Position numbers and translations under genes: made by a program. From an uncultured Lachnospiraceae bacterium (lineage in GTDB: Bacteria > Bacillota > Clostridia > Lachnospirales > Lachnospiraceae), in contig CAJOPP010000374.1 in assembly GCA_905236365.1 (NCBI GenBank), forward strand, positions 1 through 8,897: DNA of 8,897 nt. Direction: 5' to 3'. This document shows, in pieces, positions 1 through 4,814 of the stretch (its first letter is position 1; every line of letters begins with the position of its first letter). The notes beneath the pieces are model-generated. The model saw only the letters and a program-made list of their open reading frames with translations, had not been told where the DNA came from and made no database searches.

Positions 1-210
1 CCGAAATGGAAAACATATAACATATCTGGCAACGTCCGGCTTAAGTAAATGACATTGGTTCAGACGTACGCCACCGAGTGAACTGTAACCAGATTCCTAT
101 ATGATAAAGACTGCAGGTTTGGTTATATTTGCCTTTTAGAGGTAGATGTGTTAGTATACACGTATGTCTGTGGTGATAAAACATATAAAAATAGTATGAT
201 ATTTATTTTG
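1..210. other. Upstream non-coding region, no gene recognised
   Basis: No convincing coding region is present. Two reading frames entering from the left edge stop at 46-48 and 50-52, so the tail of an upstream gene may end here, but neither fragment is recognisable. Bases 24-94 can close into a helix (ATCTGG at 24-29 against CCAGAT at 89-94). An alternative helix competes for the same bases: TGGTTCAG at 56-63 against 83-91, with one bulge. I see no T-box consensus, SAM (S-box) core, tRNA or rRNA. No terminator-like hairpin followed by a T-run is seen. Confidence 0.4.
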
Positions 211-239
211 TTGCAAATATAAGACGTTTAGCGTAAATA
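211..239 (+). promoter_or_regulatory. Candidate sigma-A promoter for the sulfur cluster
   Basis: TTGCAA at 211-216 and TAAATA at 234-239 are separated by 17 bases in an AT-rich stretch. They would start a transcript near 245-248, about 70 bases before cysK. Each box departs from consensus, so this is a plausible but unproven promoter. A pair of TGTTAA motifs lies just downstream (253-258 and 274-280). Confidence 0.4.
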
Positions 240-317
240 TAAAATAAAATGCTGTTAACCTATTGAAGAAGTATGTTAATGGAATTGTTATGCCTATATA
301 AGGAAAGGATGATAAGA

Positions 318-1250
318 ATGGCAAAGATAGCTGAGCATTTGACGGATTTGATTGGCAATACGCCGCTTTTGGAATTGACTAATTACGAGGAGGAACAGAA
401 TTTAGAAGCACATCTCATTGTAAAACTGGAATATTTTAATCCATTGGGAAGCGTGAAGGATCGGGTTGCAAATGCGATGATTGAACAGGGAATCCGGGAA
501 GGCAGGATTAACAAGGAAACAGTTATTATCGAACCGACTAGTGGTAATACCGGAATTGGTCTGGCTTTTGCGACTGCCAGCAGAGGCTTGCATCTGATAT
601 TAACGATGCCGGAGACAATGAGTTTAGAGCGAAGAAAAATTGTATACGCATTGGGAGCAGAAGTGATATTGACACCTGGACACGAAGGGATGAATGGTGC
701 GATTGCAAAGGCCAGACAACTTAAGGAAGAGTATGGCAATGCGGTCATCCTTCAGCAATTTGAAAATGGCATGAACCCGGAGATTCACCGTCTGACCACG
801 GCAGAGGAGATTTGGCGGGATACTGATGGGAAGGTAGATATTTTTGTATCGGCAGTAGGAACAGGAGGAACTATAACCGGAGTCGGAGAAACTTTGAAAA
901 AAAAGAATAAGGATATTCAGGTGATAGCAGTAGAGCCGGCGTCTTCTCCGGTTTTATCCGGTGGTAAGCCGGGACCGCATTCCATTCAGGGAATTGGAGC
1001 AGGATTCATTCCTAAGGTATTAAATCTGGATATTGTGGATGAGATTATCAAGGTAGCGAATGCAGATGCCTTCACAAGGGCAAGGGAGGTTGCAAAGTCA
1101 GATGGGTTATTGATTGGAATATCTTCCGGTGCGGCATTGGATGCAGCCCTTCAGCTTGCAAAGCGTCCGGAGAATAAAGGGAAGAATATTGTGGTATTAC
1201 TGCCGGATGGAGGGGAACGATATCTGTCGACTTCTCTTTATAAACAATAA
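318..1250 (+). CDS. cysK: Cysteine synthase (O-acetylserine sulfhydrylase, CysK type)
   Basis: This is a cytosolic PLP enzyme of the beta-family (fold type II). It makes cysteine from an activated serine, normally O-acetylserine, and a sulfide donor. The 310-residue product has the usual CysK length. Visible motifs are NPLGSVKDR with the Schiff-base Lys at residue 47, the TSGNTG substrate loop at 74-79, the PLP-phosphate loop GTGGT at 181-185, and ISSGAA at 268-273 with the Ser facing the pyridine nitrogen. The start at 318 is preferred because AGGAAAGGA (301-309) sits 8 bases before it; upstream in-frame ATGs have no spacing for a site. It is first in a run with a sulfur-carrier-like protein, an E1-like enzyme and a JAMM peptidase. 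That company raises the possibility that its real sulfur donor is a protein thiocarboxylate or persulfide, as for mycobacterial CysM, and that the acceptor could be O-phosphoserine or a homoserine ester. The family call is firm; the exact substrate is not. Confidence 0.95.
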   Translation: MAKIAEHLTDLIGNTPLLELTNYEEEQNLEAHLIVKLEYFNPLGSVKDRVANAMIEQGIREGRINKETVIIEPTSGNTGIGLAFATASRGLHLILTMPETMSLERRKIVYALGAEVILTPGHEGMNGAIAKARQLKEEYGNAVILQQFENGMNPEIHRLTTAEEIWRDTDGKVDIFVSAVGTGGTITGVGETLKKKNKDIQVIAVEPASSPVLSGGKPGPHSIQGIGAGFIPKVLNLDIVDEIIKVANADAFTRAREVAKSDGLLIGISSGAALDAALQLAKRPENKGKNIVVLLPDGGERYLSTSLYKQ

Positions 1251-1261
1251 GGCAGGTGTTC

Positions 1262-1287
1262 TGTTAATAGCAAATTGACCTGTTAAT
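1262..1287. repeat. Direct repeat TGTTAAT, possible regulator site
   Basis: TGTTAAT occurs at 1262-1268 and again at 1281-1287, 19 bases apart (about two helical turns), between cysK and the TusA-like gene. A related pair lies upstream of cysK: TGTTAA at 253-258 and TGTTAAT at 274-280, 21 bases apart. Similar spacing in two leaders of one cluster is suggestive of a shared binding site, but the motif is short and AT-rich, so chance is possible. Confidence 0.25.
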
Positions 1288-1375
1288 GATTATGCGAATC
1301 TAAGCGAGCGGTTCAAATATGCGATTGCCTGTGTTGGAAAAGATAAATTAATAAATGTGTTTAAGGAGGCATATG

Positions 1376-1621
1376 ATGGCTGAATTTAATATTGATGAGA
1401 CAGTAGACATCACGGATGTTGTTTGTCCGGTTACTTTTGTAAAGGCAAAGGTTGCGTTAGAGGAATTAGACGATGGTCAGATTCTTTCTATCCGTCTGAA
1501 TGACGGGGAACCGTTACAGAATGTACCAAGAAGTATCAAAGAAGAGGGACATCAGGTGTTGAAACTTGATGCAAATGGAGATGGAACTTACACTCTGATT
1601 GTGAAGAAAACAGGAGACTGA
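1376..1621 (+). CDS. TusA-family sulfur carrier / sulfurtransferase-like protein
   Basis: The product is an 81-residue cytosolic protein of the TusA/SirA/YedF fold. TusA proteins carry sulfur as a persulfide on a conserved Cys at the start of the first helix. Here that Cys is residue 17, in the motif VVCPVTFVKAK; classical TusA has CPxP, so Thr replaces the second Pro. The later GEPLQNVPRS segment (about 44-53) recalls the TusA-like proteins found beside MoeB/ThiF genes in clostridia and sulfate reducers. The protein ends in Lys-Thr-Gly-Asp and lacks the C-terminal Gly-Gly of ThiS/MoaD/CysO carriers. Start 1376 is chosen because AAGGAGG (1363-1369) is 6 bases upstream; ATG 1373 is too close and ATG 1355 lies before the site. 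It lies 125 bases after cysK and 72 before the E1-like gene, very probably in one operon. The likely role is to hold sulfur for delivery to the cysteine synthase. Family is confident, role is inferred. Confidence 0.85.
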   Translation: MAEFNIDETVDITDVVCPVTFVKAKVALEELDDGQILSIRLNDGEPLQNVPRSIKEEGHQVLKLDANGDGTYTLIVKKTGD

Positions 1622-1652
1622 TTTCCCTATAATTGCTATCAAAGAGGGAAAT
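1621..1652 (+). other. Intercistronic hairpin between TusA-like and E1-like genes
   Basis: ATTTCCCT (1621-1628) and AGGGAAAT (1645-1652) form an uninterrupted 8-bp inverted repeat with a 16-base loop. It begins on the last base of the TusA-like stop codon. The following sequence is T-rich but has no clean T-run, so it looks more like an mRNA-stability or partial-attenuation element than a full terminator. Confidence 0.35.
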
Positions 1653-1693
1653 ATCGTTGAATTTTTGTATTTCATGGGAGGAGGAGCTGGATA

Positions 1694-2500
1694 ATGGCTT
1701 TTACGAACGAGCAGTTAGAGCGTTATTCACGCCACATCATCTTAAAAGAAGTGGGCGTGAAGGGGCAGAAAAAATTATTAAACTCCAAGGTACTGATCAT
1801 CGGTGCAGGTGGATTGGGTTCACCGGCAGCATTATATCTTGCAGCGGCCGGTGTTGGAACTATCGGTATTGTAGATGCGGATGAGGTTGATTTATCCAAT
1901 CTTCAAAGACAGGTCATTCATACGACTCAGGACATTGGAAAAGCAAAAGTAAAGTCTGCGGCGGAGACTATGCAGGCAATTAACCCGGATGTAACGGTAA
2001 ATACCTACTGCACCTTTGTGACATCTGAGAATATTTTGGATTTAATCAGGGATTATGATTTTATTATTGATGGAACGGATAATTTTCCGGCAAAGTTTCT
2101 GATCAATGATGCATGTGTTATGGCAGGTAAGCCATTTTCACATGCAGGAATCCTTCGCTTTCAGGGCCAGCTTATGACTTATGTACCGGGAGAAGGTCCT
2201 TGCTATCGCTGTGTGTTTAAGGATCCGCCACCCAAGGATGCTGTTCCTACCTGTAAGCAGGCAGGTGTGATTGGTGCAATGAGTGGTGTAATCGGAAGTC
2301 TGCAGGCGATGGAAGCAGTAAAATATTTTGTGGGTCAGGGAGATTTACTGACAGGCAGACTACTTACTTATGATGCATTGAAGATGAATTTCCGCACGAT
2401 TAAGCTTCCGCGAGACTGCAACTGTGCAATCTGTAGTGCTCATCCAACGATTACAAAGTTGATTGATTATGAGCAGGTTGAGTGTGATTTGAAGTACTAG
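1694..2500 (+). CDS. MoeB/ThiF/HesA-family adenylyltransferase (E1-like)
   Basis: This 268-residue, ATP-using E1-like enzyme normally adenylates the C-terminus of a ubiquitin-fold sulfur carrier so that it can accept sulfur as a thiocarboxylate. Visible motifs are the nucleotide-binding GAGGLG at 37-42, the D61-x-D63 and NLQRQ (69-73) segments that bind ATP, and DGTDNF at 126-131. C170/C173 pair with C244/C247 as the structural zinc site, and Cys187 in VPTCKQAG is the position of the E1-like catalytic cysteine. The length is usual and no C-terminal rhodanese domain is present. The start is supported by GGGAGGAGGAG at 1676-1686. In this operon the target could be the TusA-like neighbour or a ThiS-like carrier encoded elsewhere. 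No MoaD/ThiS gene is visible here, so a molybdopterin or thiamine role is not supported by context. The family is certain; the choice among MoeB, ThiF and HesA names is not. Confidence 0.93.
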   Translation: MAFTNEQLERYSRHIILKEVGVKGQKKLLNSKVLIIGAGGLGSPAALYLAAAGVGTIGIVDADEVDLSNLQRQVIHTTQDIGKAKVKSAAETMQAINPDVTVNTYCTFVTSENILDLIRDYDFIIDGTDNFPAKFLINDACVMAGKPFSHAGILRFQGQLMTYVPGEGPCYRCVFKDPPPKDAVPTCKQAGVIGAMSGVIGSLQAMEAVKYFVGQGDLLTGRLLTYDALKMNFRTIKLPRDCNCAICSAHPTITKLIDYEQVECDLKY

Positions 2501-2595
2501 TCAATGAACTGTAATTTTAGAACAAAGTAATTGCAGAGCAGGGTGGCATTTTTTATCGTACTCTGTGGTATTATATTGAAGAGCGGAGATTGATT

Positions 2596-3018
2596 ATGAG
2601 TATCGTTTTAAAATTAAAGAAAAACGATTATGATAAAATCCTTGCCTATTGTGAGCAGGGATTGCCGAATGAGTCATGCGGATTGCTTGCAGGAACGGTA
2701 GAGGGCGAAGTCAAGACTGTGACAAAAGTATATCTGCTGACTAATATTGATAACAGCAATGAGCATTTTTCAATGGATCCGAAAGAACAGTTCGCTGCAT
2801 TAAAGGATGCCAGAGCGAATGGTGCAGTTATTCTTGGAAATTTCCATTCGCATCCGGAAACGCCATCAAGACCATCGAAGGAAGATAAGCGATTGGCATA
2901 TGACTCTGGAATTGAATACCTGATTCTTTCTTTGCAGGAAAGAGACAATCCGGTGCTTAAGGCATTTGGAATTGATAAAGATAAGAATGTGACAATCCAT
3001 CAAATTGATATTGTTTAG
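2596..3018 (+). CDS. JAMM/MPN+ (M67) metallopeptidase, Mec-like
   Basis: This is a 140-residue zinc metallopeptidase of the JAB1/MPN/Mov34 family. The full catalytic set is visible: Glu26 in NESCGLL, then His84-Ser-His86-Pro, Ser94 and Asp97 in the HxHP...PSxxD motif. Bacterial relatives include Mec of Mycobacterium, which frees cysteine from the CysO-cysteine adduct, and HcyD of Wolinella, which trims a carrier to expose Gly-Gly. Either reaction would fit a cluster with a cysteine synthase and an E1-like enzyme, so a role in hydrolysing an amino-acid-carrier adduct or processing a carrier is likely. The start at ATG 2596 has GCGGAGA (2584-2590 region) about 6 bases upstream; the TTG at 2590 is too close to that site. 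It is the last gene before a strong terminator. The 95-base gap after the E1-like gene holds a weak CAGAG/CTCTG hairpin (2534-2565) and nothing firm. Confidence 0.92.
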   Translation: MSIVLKLKKNDYDKILAYCEQGLPNESCGLLAGTVEGEVKTVTKVYLLTNIDNSNEHFSMDPKEQFAALKDARANGAVILGNFHSHPETPSRPSKEDKRLAYDSGIEYLILSLQERDNPVLKAFGIDKDKNVTIHQIDIV

Positions 3019-3025
3019 TAAAATT

Positions 3026-3064
3026 AAAATCCCCGATAACTGAAAATGTGTCGGGGATTTTGTT
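3026..3064 (+). terminator. Rho-independent terminator of the sulfur cluster
   Basis: AAAATCCCCGA (3026-3036) pairs perfectly with TCGGGGATTTT (3051-3061) around a 14-base loop, and the 3' arm runs into ATTTTGTT. It begins 7 bases after the peptidase stop codon. The flanking A-run makes it potentially usable in both directions. It separates the sulfur cluster from the cytochrome operon. Confidence 0.9.
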
Positions 3065-3155
3065 ATAAGTAATCATTTGGATCCTGACGGATAGCAGAAC
3101 GAATCAAAAATCCTCATGGGTGATGTGAAAAGTATACAAAAGAAATTAAACAATA

Positions 3156-3180
3156 TCACGAAATGGTATCGATTTCTTGA
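3156..3180. promoter_or_regulatory. Imperfect palindrome overlapping the -35 box, candidate operator
   Basis: TCACGAAAT (3156-3164) and ATTTCTTGA (3172-3180) are inverted repeats matching at 8 of 9 positions around a 7-base centre. The right arm covers the first four bases of the TTGACA box, which is a classic repressor position. A smaller inverted repeat, TATCG (3167-3171) and CGATA (3184-3188), also brackets the -35 box. No regulator gene is in the window. Confidence 0.45.
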
Positions 3181-3204
3181 CAGCGATATATTTACCGATA
3201 TAAT
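3177..3204 (+). promoter_or_regulatory. Strong sigma-A promoter of the cytochrome operon
   Basis: TTGACA (3177-3182) and TATAAT (3199-3204) are both perfect consensus hexamers with a 16-base spacer. A second TATAAT overlaps at 3204-3209 but would leave a 21-base spacer. Transcription would begin near 3211, leaving a leader of about 68 bases before the ResB-like gene. Confidence 0.8.
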
Positions 3205-3278
3205 ATAATTGTGAGTAGAATTATTTAGGCAAATTAGTCCTTTGAATGATATGCCATTTTGAAAGGAGCGAATACTAT

Positions 3279-3974
3279 ATGCAAAGAAAACTGTATATTG
3301 CGTTTTTGATTATTTCAGCATTGCTTACAGGTGTTACGATTATTGTAAGTGTTCAAGGGACTGCGGGTACAGAGGAGAGTTTGTTTAACAATACATGGGT
3401 GGTTTTTATTTTTGTCGCCTATGTCGCAATCCAGATTGTCGGCTTGATATATTACAGGTCAAAGTTGAGTCTGCATACAATTGGATTTTATTTGACACAT
3501 ATTGGTCTGGTGGTGTTTTTAGTCGGTTGCTTTATCTATTATATATGTGGCGATAAGATACCGGTGACAATCATAGTTGATCAGGATAGAATGTACAATC
3601 AGATACAGAAGTATTCGGAAGATGGAGAGGGGGAGTTTGTAAAACTTCCTTTTGATGTGGGAATATTCGAGTTCAAAGTAGAAAAATATGACGATGGAAC
3701 GGATAAATATTACGAGTCTCTTCTGGTGGTTGAACCTGAGGGGACAAGAGATGTCCTTTCGATAAAACTGGCAGTGAATAAACCATATCGGATTGCCGGA
3801 TGGAAAATTTACCTCATGGGATATGACGGAGGAGAGGGAAATACGGTGTCACTTTTGTTCAAATATGATCCGGGTGAGTATATATCATTAAGTGGAATTG
3901 TGATGCTTCTGGCCGGTGTTGTGATATTGTGCCTGTTCAGAAAGAAAGAAGGAGGTGTTTCGGATGCCGGATAA
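3279..3974 (+). CDS. resB: ResB/Ccs1-like cytochrome c biogenesis protein
   Basis: This 231-residue membrane protein is one subunit of the System II (Ccs) machinery, which moves haem out of the cell and attaches it to CxxCH motifs. Membrane segments are visible at about 5-25, 40-59 and 67-90. The third contains THIGLVVFLVG with His74, a position that matches the conserved His of ResB transmembrane helices. A roughly 115-residue outward-facing domain follows (GWKIYLMGYD near its end), then a last helix introduced by YDPGEYISLSG at about 200-210. It is much shorter than Bacillus ResB (over 500 residues), like the compact ResB forms of anaerobes. AAAGGAG (3262-3268) supports the start at 3279; the in-frame ATG at 3246 has no site. 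The gene overlaps ccsA by 11 bases, indicating translational coupling. It is the first gene after the strong promoter, in an operon whose later genes encode the haem-binding clients. Confidence 0.85.
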   Translation: MQRKLYIAFLIISALLTGVTIIVSVQGTAGTEESLFNNTWVVFIFVAYVAIQIVGLIYYRSKLSLHTIGFYLTHIGLVVFLVGCFIYYICGDKIPVTIIVDQDRMYNQIQKYSEDGEGEFVKLPFDVGIFEFKVEKYDDGTDKYYESLLVVEPEGTRDVLSIKLAVNKPYRIAGWKIYLMGYDGGEGNTVSLLFKYDPGEYISLSGIVMLLAGVVILCLFRKKEGGVSDAG

Positions 3975-4737
3975 TGTATTATTGATTGTTGAGATTTTGT
4001 CTGTGGCATGTTATATCCTGGCAACGATCACCTTTGCAATAAAAAAGGCACGTAAGGTTTCTACTGTTTTATGGTTGGCAGGAGTTGTTTGGAATGCAGC
4101 AATTGTAGTCAATAACTGGTTGGTGAACGGATATGTACCATTTATTAGTATGTATCAGGTGATTACATTTTTATCTCTGACATTTGCATTGATATATCTT
4201 TTGGTAAAGTACAGGTATGGCGGTGGATGGATGAAAGGTTTTTTTGCAGCTGCATCCGGAGTTTGCATGATAGGTGTATGTTTCATGAGTGGAAAGGGTG
4301 TGTGGCATTTTCCACCGTCTTTGCAATCGGCATTTTTTGTGCCTCATGTATTGGCGTATATGATTGCGTACTCGCTTACAGTGGTTGCTTTTATGTTAAC
4401 GCTTTATAGCTTTTTTACAAAGACTATGGAACAGGATATAATTGAGAAGGGAATATACAATTTGGCAATTACATCATTTCCGTTCATGACGATGGGAATG
4501 ATGTTTGGTGCACTTTGGGCAAATGAGGTGTGGGGCAGTTATTGGTCTTTTGATGCCAAGGAAAACTGGTCTCTTGTGACATGGCTTACGTTGTGTCTGT
4601 ATCTGCATTTCAGAAAAGATAATAAATTAAAGAAATATTCAAAAATTTTTGTCATTCTGGCCTTTGCAGGAGTACTGATGACAATGGTTTTTGTTAATAT
4701 GATGGGCGGCAGCTCACAACATACATATTCCATTTGA
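3964..4737 (+). CDS. ccsA: CcsA/ResC-like cytochrome c haem lyase subunit
   Basis: This 257-residue polytopic protein of the CcmC/CcmF/CcsA haem-handling family carries the tryptophan-rich WWD signature: WGSYWSFDAKENW at 190-202, next to about six to eight hydrophobic helices. The flanking ligand histidines expected for CcsA are present: His128 in the helix after PPSLQS, and His253 in the C-terminal SSQHTYS. The N-terminal GYVPFISMYQ (56-65) matches the loop that in chloroplast and Bacillus forms ends in Tyr-Glu; here it is Tyr-Gln. Within the WWD motif, Phe196 replaces a usual Trp and Ala198 a usual Pro. With the ResB-like partner it would form the CcsBA synthase that stereospecifically joins haem to exported apocytochromes. 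The start at 3964 follows AAGGAGGT (3949-3956) by 7 bases and lies inside the end of the ResB-like gene. Confidence 0.92.
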   Translation: MPDNVLLIVEILSVACYILATITFAIKKARKVSTVLWLAGVVWNAAIVVNNWLVNGYVPFISMYQVITFLSLTFALIYLLVKYRYGGGWMKGFFAAASGVCMIGVCFMSGKGVWHFPPSLQSAFFVPHVLAYMIAYSLTVVAFMLTLYSFFTKTMEQDIIEKGIYNLAITSFPFMTMGMMFGALWANEVWGSYWSFDAKENWSLVTWLTLCLYLHFRKDNKLKKYSKIFVILAFAGVLMTMVFVNMMGGSSQHTYSI

Positions 4738-4762
4738 AAGGATGGGGCAGAAAGGATATTGA

Positions 4763-4809
4763 AAGGAGGATCATGATAACAGATGATGGATATCGGGAAG
4801 GAGGATCAT
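4763..4809 (+). repeat. 12-bp direct repeat carrying two Shine-Dalgarno sequences
   Basis: AAGGAGGATCAT occurs at 4763-4774 and again, identical, at 4798-4809, 35 bases apart, in the 77-base gap before the large cytochrome gene. The second copy gives the ribosome binding site for ATG 4815 (10-base spacing). The first copy sits only 3 bases before an in-frame ATG at 4773. Between them a minicistron (ATG 4783 or 4786, TGA 4816-4818) overlaps the ATG of the cytochrome gene as ATGA. Confidence 0.6.
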
Positions 4810-4814
4810 TTGAC

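Noticed and set aside
1..52. C-terminal fragment of an upstream gene
   Set aside because: Two frames are open from the edge to stops at 46-48 and 50-52, but both are under 18 codons and neither is recognisable, so no gene call is justified.
273..317. Longer N-terminus for cysteine synthase
   Set aside because: No ribosome binding site precedes ATG 273 or 279, and the start at 318 gives the usual family length and site spacing.
383..748. Open frame on the - strand inside cysK, and similar - strand frames elsewhere (2646-2948, 4694-5026, 6562-6885, 7943-8308, 8447-8680)
   Set aside because: They lie opposite well-supported genes with clear family motifs, have no ribosome binding site of note and resemble no family.
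1275..1303. Internal promoter before the TusA-like gene (TTGACC)
   Set aside because: No acceptable -10 box lies 16-18 bases downstream; the best match, ATCTAA, is poor.
1633..1884. Separate small gene overlapping the E1-like start
   Set aside because: Out of frame with the conserved MoeB/ThiF sequence; its translation has no family features.
4773..4814. Start of the large cytochrome at ATG 4773
   Set aside because: The Shine-Dalgarno is only 3 bases away, and the extension places acidic and polar residues before a normal Lys-rich signal peptide that begins at 4815.
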